Shown one piece after another: positions 1 to 8,198 of a stretch of 33,066 nucleotides of DNA. The notes below the pieces were generated by a model. It was not told where the DNA came from. It made no database searches and saw only the letters and a program-made list of their open reading frames with translations. This stretch comes from JBOGJG01 sp050747825 (lineage in GTDB: Bacteria > Acidobacteriota > UBA6911 > RPQK01 > JBOGJG01), in assembly GCA_050747825.1 (NCBI GenBank), contig JBOGJG010000242.1:1-33066 (forward strand). The letters run 5' to 3'. The stretch's first letter is position 1; each line of letters opens with the position of its first letter. The translations under genes and the position numbers were made by a program.

Positions 1-145
1 GCTCACGTGGGAACGGACGCTCCACGCGATCCGCCCGTTCTTGCTGAGATTCGTCGGCTTCTGCTACTGCTGCGGAACCAAGTTCGGTGACATTGTGGAC
101 GATACTACTTAACATAGTAATACTAGGTAGCCCGCGCTACGGAAG

Positions 146-238
146 CTACTCGTAGCGGAGGGGAAAGGCGGTCTTTGTCTGTGGTGCCGGGCAGGGGAGG
201 ATCCTTTGGTAATGGAGGCGGTCGTTGAGCGTAAGGGC
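146..238 (-). pseudogene. C-terminal fragment of an HNH endonuclease
   Basis: The minus strand encodes about 30 residues ending LRYE before a TAG at 146-148. They align with the C-terminus of the better preserved HNH endonuclease remnant at 1290-1988: LHYQRIL here against MHHQRIL there, and PLRYE against ALRYE. The DNA is also visibly related (tcgtagcggaggg occurs in both). Nothing of the catalytic HNH region remains. I read it as the tail of a paralogue or of a duplicated gene. It overlaps the antisense 5' part of the long forward frame that begins at 206, which is one reason to place the start of the next gene further downstream. Confidence 0.5.
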
Positions 239-352
239 CTCAGATCGGCTGGTGAAATAGGAACTCCCGAACGAGCGACTTCTCAAGCGTGGCTTCAGGC
301 TTGCGCCGTGCTCCGAATTCTCGTAAGGTGCTGGTATGTTAGGACTACCGTT

Positions 353-679
353 GTGACGATCCGTACGGCGGATGGTCTTGATGTGGTGCTGGACGAGGAT
401 CATTGGCAAGAACACATTATCAAGCACCATCCGGAGGTGGAGGCCCATAGAGATTTGGTTCTTTTAGCCCTGCAGGGGCCGGATGCAATCTCCCGAAGCA
501 AGCGGGAGCCAGGCACGAAAGTTTACACGAAGGCCTACAATGATATCTTGATTGGTAGCACTTTAACTGACAAGATAACCCTACGAGTTTATGTCCGCGA
601 GTCCAGTAATTTTGTTGTTACGGCTTTTTTTGTAGCGGCAGCCTGGCGCGGAGTTGGTGAAAAGATATGGCCTTCTTGA
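353..679 (+). CDS. PBECR-like nuclease-fold protein, candidate toxin
   Basis: A small protein of about 108 residues if translation starts at the GTG at 353. The frame is open from 206, but its first part lies over antisense HNH debris, so the later start is preferred. Residues HWQEHIIKHHPEV near the N-terminus, a central PDAI segment and a C-terminal strand pattern with RVYVRE resemble the phage-Barnase-EndoU-ColicinE5-RelE-like (PBECR) proteins, which are predicted RNases. It overlaps the next gene by 13 bases, so the two are translationally coupled. The partner has DUF2283 domains, which often accompany small toxin-like proteins. A toxin role is inference; the family match is from motif memory and not from a search. 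Confidence 0.6.
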   Translation: MTIRTADGLDVVLDEDHWQEHIIKHHPEVEAHRDLVLLALQGPDAISRSKREPGTKVYTKAYNDILIGSTLTDKITLRVYVRESSNFVVTAFFVAAAWRGVGEKIWPS

Positions 680-1233
680 TCGATCAGCGATTTGACGACG
701 TCCAACATGAATACGATCGTGATGCGGACGTGTTGTATATATCGTTTGGTCCGCCGCGGCCGAGTGTCACCCTTGCCGTGGAGGACTGGCTGGCTCTACG
801 CATTAGTCCTTCGACAGCAGAGATTTGCGGAATCACGATAATTGGGTTTAAGCACATTTTTTCTAACATCCGCCGTGATCTTCTGGAGGAACTGCCCTCC
901 AGAGTCGATAGATTAAAGTCGGCACATTTTCGTGCCCAATATTTGGATGAAACCGACACTCTAACCTTCCGTTTTGAGCAGGAACAGCCGGCATATTACG
1001 ACCGATTTGATGAGAATATTTATCTTGAGCGCTCCCTAACCGGTCAGGGAATTATCGGTTTCAAAATTACCCGATACACCGAACAGGGAGAATCGGCAAT
1101 GGAGCGACTCCTCGCGGCGATTATCGATGCCTTATTCACGCCGCCAGATGCTGAAAGAGGCCCTGCAGATGCTCTTACACGCGCGTTCATAGAACATTTG
1201 AACATTCCCAAGTTGCTTTCATTGGCTGCTTAA
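667..1233 (+). CDS. Tandem DUF2283 protein, candidate antitoxin
   Basis: A protein of 188 residues with two copies of a DUF2283-like unit. The first (about residues 12-66) begins EYDRDADVLYISFG; the second (about 87-140) begins QYLDETDTLTFRF. Each runs through a central acidic strand to a closing IIGFK segment (TIIGFKHI and GIIGFKI), so an internal duplication is visible. DUF2283 proteins are usually single-domain and about 60-80 residues long, so this one is about twice the normal size plus a helical tail. Its start codon lies inside the 3' end of the upstream PBECR-like gene. The arrangement suggests a two-gene toxin-antitoxin or addiction module with the putative toxin first. Confidence 0.7.
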   Translation: MAFLIDQRFDDVQHEYDRDADVLYISFGPPRPSVTLAVEDWLALRISPSTAEICGITIIGFKHIFSNIRRDLLEELPSRVDRLKSAHFRAQYLDETDTLTFRFEQEQPAYYDRFDENIYLERSLTGQGIIGFKITRYTEQGESAMERLLAAIIDALFTPPDAERGPADALTRAFIEHLNIPKLLSLAA

Positions 1234-1289
1234 ACGACCGCAGCCGACCATTCTCCTTCCAAGTCGTCCCCCTCTTTCCAAGACTGCGA

Positions 1290-1988
1290 TTAACCCGCCT
1301 GGCGGAAGCGTTCGTAGCGGAGGGCCAGGCGGTCTCGGTCAGGATGGCATTCTGAGGAGCGGGCGAGGAGGATTCTTTGATGGTGCATGCCCTGGAGGCC
1401 GTGCTGCAGCATGGGGCCGTCGATCTCTTCCAGGATGTCGGTGCGGACTTCAATGATGTAGTCGGGAGTGACGCCCAGGATGAAGCGGTCGAAGACGGCG
1501 TGATGCAGCTTGCACAGAGCCAGGCCGTTTGAGACGATCGGCTCGCCTTCGGCTTCGGAGTCTTCGATGATGTGGGCGACATCCAAAAGCTCGCGGTGGC
1601 GCAGGCGGCACAGGGCGCATTCCTCGCGGTAGGCTTTTAGGATCCGGGCGCTGAAGGCGGTCTGATGAAGCCGTCTGCGGACGGAGGACGTGACGTAAGC
1701 CCGGCGGATTTCAGCGGTCGTGTCCGAGACAACCGGCTCGTACTATTTCTCCGACTCGCTGACGGCCGCCTGCGGGTCGTCCACGACCACCGTGAAAGCT
1801 AGAGAGCGGGGGTCGTCTCCGACGATGAAGACCGGCCAGGCGGCCAGGTACTGGTTTTTCATGATTGCATGGAAGTAAATGAGCGGTACTCCCAGCTCCA
1901 TGGCGCGGCGCAGGCCGACGTTGTCGCGGTGATAGGCGTCCGTTCCGCGGTAGCGGTACTTCAGGAGGCCGTCGGGGCCGAAGGTGTC
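1290..1988 (-). pseudogene. HNH restriction endonuclease, degraded
   Basis: Reading the minus strand from about 1988 gives DTFGPDGLLKYRYRGTD, then HRDNVGLRRAMELGVPLIYF and AAWPVFIVGDDPRSLAF. An in-frame TAG at 1743-1745 interrupts it, and the same frame then resumes with the HNH part: CALCRLRHRELLDVAHII, GLALCKLHHAVFD, and a C-terminus ending in FRQAG before a TAA at 1290. This order matches a known family of about 300-residue HNH endonucleases annotated as restriction enzymes. The first 70 or so residues are missing; the homology stops near 1988. The metal-binding Cys and His pairs are intact, but the 5' loss and the amber codon argue for a pseudogene. Confidence 0.75.
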
Positions 1989-2168
1989 ATTACAGTCCCG
2001 AGACTCCCGAGACGGCTCGAGAACTTGGTCGAAACGCCATGGAAACAGTCCGGCAGCGGTTTTCGGTGAAACGCCTCATTAGTGATATCGATGATCTTTA
2101 CCGACAATTGCTCGAGGAGAAGGCGGTGCATTTCTTTTCGACAGAACACATGCAAACGCGAGGAGGAT

Positions 2169-2720
2169 ATGGATAGGAAATTGTCAAGTGTAGTTGAAGG
2201 AAAGGGCCACTACGTCGGCGTGAACCACTACGTTCACACTCCCTCGACGATCTGGTACGGGGAAGGCGATGACATGTTTTTCATCGATGGAGAGACCTGG
2301 CCTCCGACGCTGCACGGCACCGCCACCGAGGACTACTTTAACACGTCCTGGTCGCCCAGCTAGGTCTTTTCACACCCTTACTTTGGCACCGCTCGCGCCA
2401 ACGATGACATCGGCTGGCTGGGCCGCCATCACGTGTACCGATTCCATATCACCGATCCTGTCTACTTCGACCGCTCCCTGAAGTTCAGCGTCGAGCACGG
2501 CAGATCCAATGTGCTCACGCTGGACCTGGCCAGCGTGGCCTACTGGTATCAGGCGGAGCCCCACAAGACATTTCCCGACCTTCCCAGTCGCGAGGCCAGG
2601 CGCCCGCGCCCCTTGATTAATATGAGAGACATCCACCAGTGGAGGCATGAATGGCGCAAGAGCCGGGGTTCGGACCCGACCCTGTGGGGCACCGAGCCGG
2701 CACAGGAGACGAAACCTTGA
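2169..2720 (+). pseudogene. GH172/DUF2961 C-terminal fragment with amber stop
   Basis: The forward frame encodes VVEGKGHYVGVNHYVH, then GEGDDMFFIDGE and TATEDYFNTSWSPS. A TAG follows at 2361-2363, and the same frame continues with FSHPYFGTARANDD, HHVYRFHITDP and LTLDLASVAYWYQ. This is the characteristic C-terminal half of DUF2961 proteins (glycoside hydrolase family GH172). The N-terminal half is absent. Homologues carry Glu at the amber position in my memory of the family (SPNEEFSHP), suggesting GAG to TAG. A perfect AGGAGG sits only two bases before the ATG at 2169, too close to be a normal ribosome site. Reading after about 2610 no longer resembles the family. Confidence 0.75.
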
Positions 2721-2763
2721 AAGGGTATAGAAACCTTGTTTGCAAGAGAAAACAGTTCGGGAC

Positions 2764-2815
2764 CCCTGCTTTGCAAAGCAGGGGGTCTTCGGTTCGAATC
2801 CGATTACCTCCACCA
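2764..2815 (+). tRNA. tRNA 3'-half fragment, Ala(UGC)-like, CCA encoded
   Basis: The sequence runs from an anticodon-arm-like palindrome (2763-2784, containing ctttgcaaagcag) through a T-arm with ggttcgaatcc to tacctccacca, so the CCA end is encoded. No matching 5' acceptor strand (ggaggta) or D-arm lies at the proper distance upstream. The anticodon arm has an even-length loop, one base too many for a normal tRNA. I therefore call it a fragment, as left behind by integration of an element at a tRNA 3' end. Antisense frames here give nonsense proteins of the type often mis-annotated over tRNAs. Confidence 0.5.
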
Positions 2816-3144
2816 TTTATTTTCAAATGTTTATGGAGATTTTCCGGCTCCGGCTAAGCAACCCGCTCTTCTCTGGAGAAGGCGAAGGCAAGGAAAACAA
2901 TCATCTTATTTTTTTGGACAAGATCTCCTGTCCCCTTTATCGCCGTATCTCCAAATCCACGCTGTTCTTCCTCCAGAAAACCCTGATGTGCCAGCCCCGC
3001 AGGGACTAAGGGGACGGAAACCGGGTTGTTGGTTTGTGGTGAACCCCTCCTGTATGAATTCAAGTGAATGCCACTTCGTAGTTTTTGATCGGTCAGACGT
3101 TAATAGAACGAAGAGGGCAGAGCCGTCTTGTATGCTGTGTCAAT
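2816..3144. other. Intergenic region without a recognisable gene
   Basis: About 330 bases between the tRNA fragment and the restriction endonuclease. Several short frames are open, but none has a recognisable motif, a clear ribosome site or family-like composition. No strong terminator or promoter is obvious. The endonuclease frame is open back to a TAG at 3079-3081. Confidence 0.4.
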
Positions 3145-3972
3145 ATGACGGATGGATACGGGTCTCATGTCGAGTACATGGCCTGGGTGACCGAAGATGC
3201 AGAAGAACGCCAGGAGGCAATTGAACAGGCCCTTCGCAAGGCCTTCGAGCCTTTCATCGAAGAAAGATCGGTGGAAGTGATTGTTTTTTCAGAAATGAGT
3301 GTTTTTCAATTGGCTCACGCAATTATCGATTATCCATTGGTCTTAAAGTCACTGATGGCCGTCTGCAATATTGCCGGCAGGGCTGTGGAAAGGGACTTGG
3401 ACATCAAGAATCTCGACACGTATAACCCCCTGCTGAACGATATTCAGGCGAGTGCGGTGGCGGGATATCTTAAGCCGTTTCTGCCGCCTTATTTGGCGCT
3501 GCCTACCCTCTCAAGGATTGACCGGGTACAATTTGTCGATAAGGAAATCCGAAAGACAAAGGGACGGTGGGAACAGGCCATCTTGAAGGCCCTGAATTAT
3601 TTCAGCCCGGTGGAATTCAAGAAAAGAAAATTCGAGGTTCAGGGGGATTCATTCGAGTTGGACGCTGCTTCGCCGATGAGAGGGCCGATTGAAATGGGCA
3701 TCGATGTGAAGCGGATTGAGGCCCGACGAGATATTCATAAGCGCTGCGATGAGATTGTCAATAAGGGGAGCAAGCTGAAGGCGAAATTTCCAGAAGCACG
3801 GTTTGGTGCAATCGTCTACTACCCCTTTGTTGACGAGCATGTGAACCTACAGAATCGGCTGAACTCACCCTACCTTGACGGAGTTGTATTTGCCTCCCAG
3901 TCAGTGGAATCTGTGGAGAACCCAGTTCGCGTGCTTCTCGCAGTATTTGGTGTAAAGGACAAACAGCAATGA
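3145..3972 (+). CDS. Restriction endonuclease, PD-(D/E)XK-like, R-M partner
   Basis: A protein of 275 residues from the ATG at 3145; a TTG at 3085 in the same frame would add 20 residues (VCCVNMTDGYG spans the junction), so the start is uncertain. The likely active site lies around residues 173-190: D173 in FELDAASP, then GIDVKRIEARRDIHKR with D187-x-K189, a PD-(D/E)XK pattern. A strand (FGAIVYYPF) and a conserved-looking SPYLDGVVFA follow. Its TGA overlaps the ATG of a DNA methyltransferase (ATGA), the usual layout of a type II restriction-modification pair. It would cleave unmodified DNA at a site that cannot be read from sequence. The frame is intact although its methyltransferase is interrupted. 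Confidence 0.65.
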   Translation: MTDGYGSHVEYMAWVTEDAEERQEAIEQALRKAFEPFIEERSVEVIVFSEMSVFQLAHAIIDYPLVLKSLMAVCNIAGRAVERDLDIKNLDTYNPLLNDIQASAVAGYLKPFLPPYLALPTLSRIDRVQFVDKEIRKTKGRWEQAILKALNYFSPVEFKKRKFEVQGDSFELDAASPMRGPIEMGIDVKRIEARRDIHKRCDEIVNKGSKLKAKFPEARFGAIVYYPFVDEHVNLQNRLNSPYLDGVVFASQSVESVENPVRVLLAVFGVKDKQQ

Positions 3973-4844
3973 CGGGGAAGACCAAACATCAATTGATCCA
4001 GGGGGATGCCCGTGACCTCTCATTTATTGCGGACGAGAGCGTGCATCTGGTGGTAACGTCGCCACCTTACTGGACGTTGAAGAAGTACCGGGAACACCCC
4101 GACCAGTTGGGTCACGTTGCGGACTACTAGCAATTCGTCCACGAGATTTCCCAGGTGTGGAAAGAATGCTTTCGGATTCTCGTTCCAGGGGGGCGCCTGG
4201 TGTGTGTTGTCGGAGATGTCTGTCTTTCTCGCCGAAAATTCGGAAGACACCTGGTGATGCCGTTGCATGCGGACATCGCGGTTTCCTGCCGCAAGATTGG
4301 TTTTGACAATCTCAATCCGATCATCTGGCACAAGATCTCGAATGCCACGTTTGAGGTGAACAATGGAACCAAGTTCCTGGGTAAACCGTACGAGCCCAAT
4401 GCCATCATCAAGAATGACATTGAATTTCTCTTGATGCAGAGGAAACCGGGCGGATACCGCCAGCCGACGGAGGAACAGCGGCGGGACTCTATGATCGACA
4501 AAGATGATTACGACAAGTGGTTCAGGCAGTTTTGGACAATTCCAGGAGCGTCGACCAAGGAGCATCCCGCACCGTTTCCGTTAGAGTTGGCTTATCGGCT
4601 GGTGCGTATGTTTTCGTTCATCGGAGATACAGTAGTGGACCCCTTTTCCGGGACAGCGACAACGATGCTGGCTGCCATGAAAACAGGTAGAAACAGCATC
4701 GGAGTAGAAATTGACCCTGTTTACCTGGATTTGGCTAAGAACCGGCTCAGTCAAGAGTCCAGAGGCCTTTTTAAGGAAGCGGAGCTATTTATCGGCTCTG
4801 ACGTCGTCTCTGCCGGAAGCAATCATAAGTTGATAGCCCGGTAG
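3969..4844 (+). pseudogene. Site-specific DNA methyltransferase, amber-interrupted
   Basis: This is a beta-class N4-cytosine/N6-adenine methyltransferase layout. Motif IV, TSPPYW, is at residues 30-35. RILVPGGRLVCVVGD follows, and the SAM-binding motif I lies near the C-terminus (DPFSGTATTMLAA, then GVEIDPVYLDLAKNRL). It starts at the ATGA overlap with the restriction endonuclease. Codon 54 is TAG (4128-4130) in the segment HVADY-stop-QFVHEI, where relatives have an acidic or polar residue such as Glu. Downstream the same frame is intact to the TAG at 4842-4844. A restart at the GTG at 4155 would lack TSPPYW and could not be active alone. Mutation, sequencing error or readthrough are all possible. 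Confidence 0.75.
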
Positions 4845-5491
4845 AGATGCGATCCTGGCGCAGGAATCGTCATAATGACCAGCCTCAGTTAACGCAAAGC
4901 CATAAGATTGGTAGACGCTGTCGGGGTTCCAAGGGTCGGCTTGCTGATGAGTTGCTCTAACCTCCAACTGGAGCCAACGCGCCAAACGGTGCGCGATCAT
5001 GTCGCCGTGGCGGCCGGCTCAGTTGGCACGTTAGCCAGATAAATCTCGGAGGAATCGATGTTATCAACAATCCTGGCGGCTTTCGTAGCGGTGCGTCCCG
5101 TTTCTCCGATGCGAGACTCAGTCGTTGTCGAACGTTCTCAGGTCGGGTCGGTGTGATGCAACCGCCGAGTCGATCTACAGGGGGTTGCCCCAAGTCTGCG
5201 AACAAGAGAGGGCATGGGCATCGGCTCAACGTATCAAGAACTCCCTTCCCAGTATTGGGTGGGATCTGAAGAAAAGGGGGCCTTTTCGCGCGAGTTGAAG
5301 AACTTGCGATCAGCTTCCAACTCGGCACATCCGGCCCAGTAGCGCTCTGGTCGATTCGCGATCCAGGTCAGGTGCCGGACGGCGTTCGCATAGCGAGTTT
5401 GGTGCTTACGCGCCGAGCAACCACTGATAAACATGGTGTCAAGCTGGCGGGCCGCAGCTTACGCCCGGCCCTTAGGCCTCAAGGAGAGTAC
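4845..5491. other. About 650 bases with no assignable gene
   Basis: Two minus-strand frames look somewhat protein-like: 4785-5000, ending with PGYQLMIASG and overlapping the methyltransferase 3' end, and 5234-5434, which includes RHLTWIANRPERYW and ELEADRKFF. I recognise neither family, neither has a convincing ribosome site, and they may be debris of island genes. No RNA gene or repeat is evident. Confidence 0.3.
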
Positions 5492-6212
5492 GTGGGAGAA
5501 CTTCTCTTCACCGTTGCCCTCATCACGATGATGCAGGGTGGCAAACCAGTCGGGACTGCGACCGGCTTCTTCTATGTCAGGAACGACGTCGTGTATTTAG
5601 TCACAAACCGACATGTCGTTATCGATGAAGTGAAGGCGTGAAGCCGGACGCGCTGCGAGTACGGATCCACACGGATCGGATCCGAATGACCTTACCGAGA
5701 ACGTCGATCGTGAGATACCCCTGTACGTCGAAGCCACGGCCCGTTGGCACGTCCACCCGACATTCCCAAAGCCGCCGATAGACATTGCCGTCGTCACCCT
5801 CGACCAGTCGTTCACAAGCGGTATTTTCATCAAGGCCATCGCCTTGTCGAATTTTCTCCCCGAGAGATTCGTCATGAATCCTGGCGAGGACGTCATGGTG
5901 ATCGGTTTCCCACGAGGTCTCTCCGATTCTGTCCATAACCTGCCGCTAGTCAGGAATGCCCTTGTGTCTAGCGCGAACAGCGTCAACGTTGGAGGGTTTC
6001 CGACCTTTTTGGTTGATGCCAACCTGCACCCTGGAATGAGTGGCAGCCCAGTCTTGACGAAACCGAAGAACATCTGGCCGGACCGTGAAGGCAATACGAA
6101 CATCTTGACGGGGTCGCCGGTCTATTTTCTTGGAGTGTTTTCAGCCACGTTAAGTGTAAATCTCTCGGCGAACCAACAGGAGGCCCTCGGCCTTGGCCAG
6201 GTTTTGAAATGA
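5492..6212 (+). pseudogene. Trypsin-like serine peptidase with two frameshifts
   Basis: An aaggag at 5481-5486 precedes a GTG at 5492. The frame encodes GTATGFFYVRNDVVYLVTNR followed by HVV, with the catalytic His in TNRHVV, and stops at 5639. The product continues in a second frame (KPDALRVRIHTD, from about 5638) and a third (NDLTENVDREIPLYVEATAR, from 5685). The third frame holds the Asp in PPIDIAVVTLDQ and the Ser in HPGMSGSPVL, and ends at the TGA at 6210. All three triad residues are present but spread over three frames, so this is a recent pseudogene or has indel errors. The second shift lies in the repetitive acggatccacacggatcgg. Such proteases occur in defence islands, but no partner is intact here. 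Confidence 0.75.
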
Positions 6213-6238
6213 AGTACGTCATTGGCGTATATTAAGTT

Positions 6239-6556
6239 GTGCTCATCGTAGAGACGCCGATTTTTACGAAGCGCGTCCATCAGGTACTTGACGAAGAACA
6301 ATACCGGCTGTTCCAAGTCGGGCTGATCGCCTCCCCGGGTACGGGCAATGTTGTTCGGGGCAGCGGCGGCATCCGAAGGCTTCGTTGGTCTGGCAGTGGC
6401 AGGGGAAAACAAGGGGGAGCCAGAATCATGTATTACTGGTTTCCTGAACAGGACCGGATTTTGATGTTGTTTGTGTTTCTGAAGAATGAAAGGGCGGACC
6501 TCAGCGTCCGGCAGTTGAGACAGCTTCGGCTGCTTGTGGAGAGTGAGTTCAAATGA
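6239..6556 (+). CDS. HigB/RelE-type toxin of a type II TA pair
   Basis: A protein of 105 residues starting at a GTG. The order ETPIFTKRVHQVLDEEQYR, then an IRRLRWSGSGRGKQGGARIM segment and YYWFPEQDRILMLFVF, is typical of the RelE/HigB-like mRNA interferases. The basic R-x-RW and GGAR-type residues line the active surface in that family. Its stop overlaps the ATG of the next gene (ATGA at 6553-6556), and that gene encodes an HTH protein of the NadS type. Toxin-first order is normal for HigBA. Both proteins are full length, so the module may be active although its surroundings are degraded. Start-codon choice rests on the length of relatives. Confidence 0.8.
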   Translation: MLIVETPIFTKRVHQVLDEEQYRLFQVGLIASPGTGNVVRGSGGIRRLRWSGSGRGKQGGARIMYYWFPEQDRILMLFVFLKNERADLSVRQLRQLRLLVESEFK

Positions 6557-6864
6557 AGAAAGAAGTATTCGAAGAGCTCCTGGAGAGCGTGCGCCAGGGA
6601 GGCCAGATCCTGCGGGGAGAGCGGAAGCCGGCAAGAGTCTTCTCGGCCGCTGAACCAGATGCCAAGGAGATCAGGGAACGGTATGGTCTCTCGCAGCAGA
6701 AATTCGCAAGCCTCATTGGCGTAAGCGTTGCTACGCTTCAGAACTGGGAACAGAGACGTCGGAGTCCAGAAGGACCCGCACGCGTTTTGCTTCGAGTCGC
6801 AGCAAAGCACCCGGAAGCAGTCGTAGATGTAGTACGGGAGCGCAAGCCGAAGAAAACGGTATAG
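6553..6864 (+). CDS. NadS/HigA-like HTH antitoxin
   Basis: A protein of 103 residues. It opens MKKEVFEELLESVRQGG and ILRGERKPARVF, the usual NadS start, and carries a Cro/C1-type helix-turn-helix at about residues 38-72 (IRERYGLSQQKFASLIGVS, then TLQNWEQRRRSPEGPARVLL). It is predicted to bind the upstream HigB/RelE-like toxin and repress the shared operon. Translation is coupled to the toxin by a four-base overlap. The gene ends with a TAG at 6862-6864, showing that TAG works as a terminator in this island. Confidence 0.85.
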   Translation: MKKEVFEELLESVRQGGQILRGERKPARVFSAAEPDAKEIRERYGLSQQKFASLIGVSVATLQNWEQRRRSPEGPARVLLRVAAKHPEAVVDVVRERKPKKTV

Positions 6865-7000
6865 CTTCGCCGATGTAGCTGCCACGCTACGGTCTTGGCT
6901 GCCAGACCCCTATCTGTAGTAGACGAGACAGTTCTCCCCTCGGGTAATCAAACATGGTCCCCTCGACCGGCTTATCTGAAGTTATCGGAAGAGACCTTAT

Positions 7001-7650
7001 ATGGAACGGTTCGACGGGAGAGATCTGAAAACCCGGAATCAGCGGGTCGCTGAGCGCGCGTACCAGGACAAGGTTGAGCAGTTGGAGGCCGGTATTCACG
7101 GGTTCCCTCTACGCCCTAAGAACGTTCCCTTCCCAGAATACGCGGAGCACTATCTGGAAGTTGCCCGCTTGGAATTGGCTGGGACGTCCTGGCTGCGGCA
7201 CAAACAGAATCTCTTTGGACTGTCTAAGAAGGGTAAGCGACGGGGACACCTCCTCAGGTCTTTCGGACACCGCAATCTCCGGGGCATTCGGATCAAGGAC
7301 ATACTTGAATATATTCGCAGACGACAACTGAAGGGAGCGGCGCCAAACACGATCCACCGGGAGCTTGCAACGCTTTCCGCTATTTTCCGGCTTGCTATGC
7401 AGGAGGAGCTGGTCATCGCTAATCCAGTGTTGAGCGTCAAGAAACCTCGGCTCAGGTTGAAACGCCCTATGAAAATGGAGGATCTTTCGAAGATCCTTGC
7501 CATGCGAATCCGATCGTGACGCAAAACATTTATGTCACCGTGTTTGATCCCGAGCTGAAGAGTGCGGCTGAGAATTTCTCGATTGCACCCGGGAAGAAAA
7601 TGCGCAAAAAAAGCGCAAATGAGGGGAAAGAGGGTTTGCAGGAGAAGTAG
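7001..7650 (+). pseudogene. Tyrosine recombinase/integrase lacking its catalytic core
   Basis: The first frame (7001-7519, 172 residues) is the N-terminal half: an arm-like segment, then the SAM-like core-binding domain with ILEYIRRRQLKGAAPNTIHR followed by ELATLSAIFRLAMQEELVI. It stops where the catalytic domain should begin. A second frame (about 7504-7650) then encodes TQNIYVTVFDPELKSAAENF. This matches the extreme C-terminus of integrases, with the Tyr nucleophile in NIY. The intervening Arg, Lys and HxxR parts, some 150 residues, are missing, so an internal deletion joined the ends out of frame. The gene ends 40 bases from the 3' end of the tRNA-Leu, the expected place for an island integrase. 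Confidence 0.75.
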
Positions 7651-7689
7651 GTTAAGGGGAAGAAGGCCGCAAACCATTGATAATTAAAC

Positions 7690-7775
7690 TGCCCGGGGCG
7701 GGAATCGAACCCGCACGGGCCTTTCGGCCCACAGGATTTTAAGTCCTGTGCGTCTGCCTGTTCCGCCACCCGGGC
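7690..7775 (-). tRNA. tRNA-Leu (anticodon UAA)
   Basis: The minus strand folds as a complete 86-base class II tRNA. The acceptor strands are gcccggg and cccgggc with discriminator A. The anticodon arm is cagga-cttaaaa-tcctg with anticodon TAA. A variable arm (gggccgaaaggccc) and a T-arm with ggttcgaatcc follow. CCA is not encoded: the next bases are gtt. Its 3' end faces the degraded integrase 40 bases away, so this tRNA is the likely attachment site of the island to the left. Confidence 0.95.
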
Positions 7776-8198
7776 TTACTAACGTAACTTAAGGAGTATA
7801 AGCAATTTAGCCGCTTGAATAAAGTGTCGCTCCAGGGACATCATTACGCGGATAACCAAGTTTCGTCGCCTTCTCCCCGATCATGACCAGGCGTTCCGGC
7901 TCCTTGAAGGGAAGAGGCCAGCATGAACTCACCTTATCCGAATTTAGGAATTCTTGAGAAATTTCAGCACAAAACTTCACAATTTCTGTCGCTGCGATCT
8001 GCAGGCTTTTGTGTATGCTAAGGGGGATAGAGTCCTCTCACCCCAATGACTGGAGGGGGAGACCGCTGCTTTTGTTTCAGATGCCTCCCCCTGCCCAGTC
8101 CTCGCCGGACTTGTTGCCTTGCCTGAATCGCTCAAAACGCTTTTTCTCTCATTTAAAGTCAAACGGCTGATCCAGTTGATCGCGCGCTCTGAAAAGCT
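7776..8198. other. Gene-poor region with one possible short minus-strand frame
   Basis: A minus-strand frame from a GTG at 7980 to a TAA at 7807-7809 encodes 57 residues, including LPFKEPERLVMIGEKATKLG. The frame stays open upstream to a TGA without a good start codon. It reads like real protein but matches no family I know, and may be the end of a lost gene. The rest of the interval shows no gene. Confidence 0.3.

Noticed and set aside
1..113. Open frame at the left edge encoding FLLRFVGFCYCCGTKFGD
   Set aside because: It is only about 37 codons, cut by the window edge, and not recognisable as any family.
2066..2174. 36-codon forward frame KRLISDIDDLYRQLLEEKAV and following, ending in TAG
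   Set aside because: It reads like protein but is too short, matches no known family and lies between two pseudogene fragments.
2370..2826. Minus-strand frames with phrases like GGGNRIRTEDPLLCKAG
   Set aside because: This is the typical false protein made by reading across the antisense of a tRNA.
1743..4130. Stop-codon reassignment of TAG as the explanation for the interrupted frames
   Set aside because: TAG ends several intact genes in the window (6862, 17331, 22914 and minus-strand genes), so wholesale reassignment is not supported.
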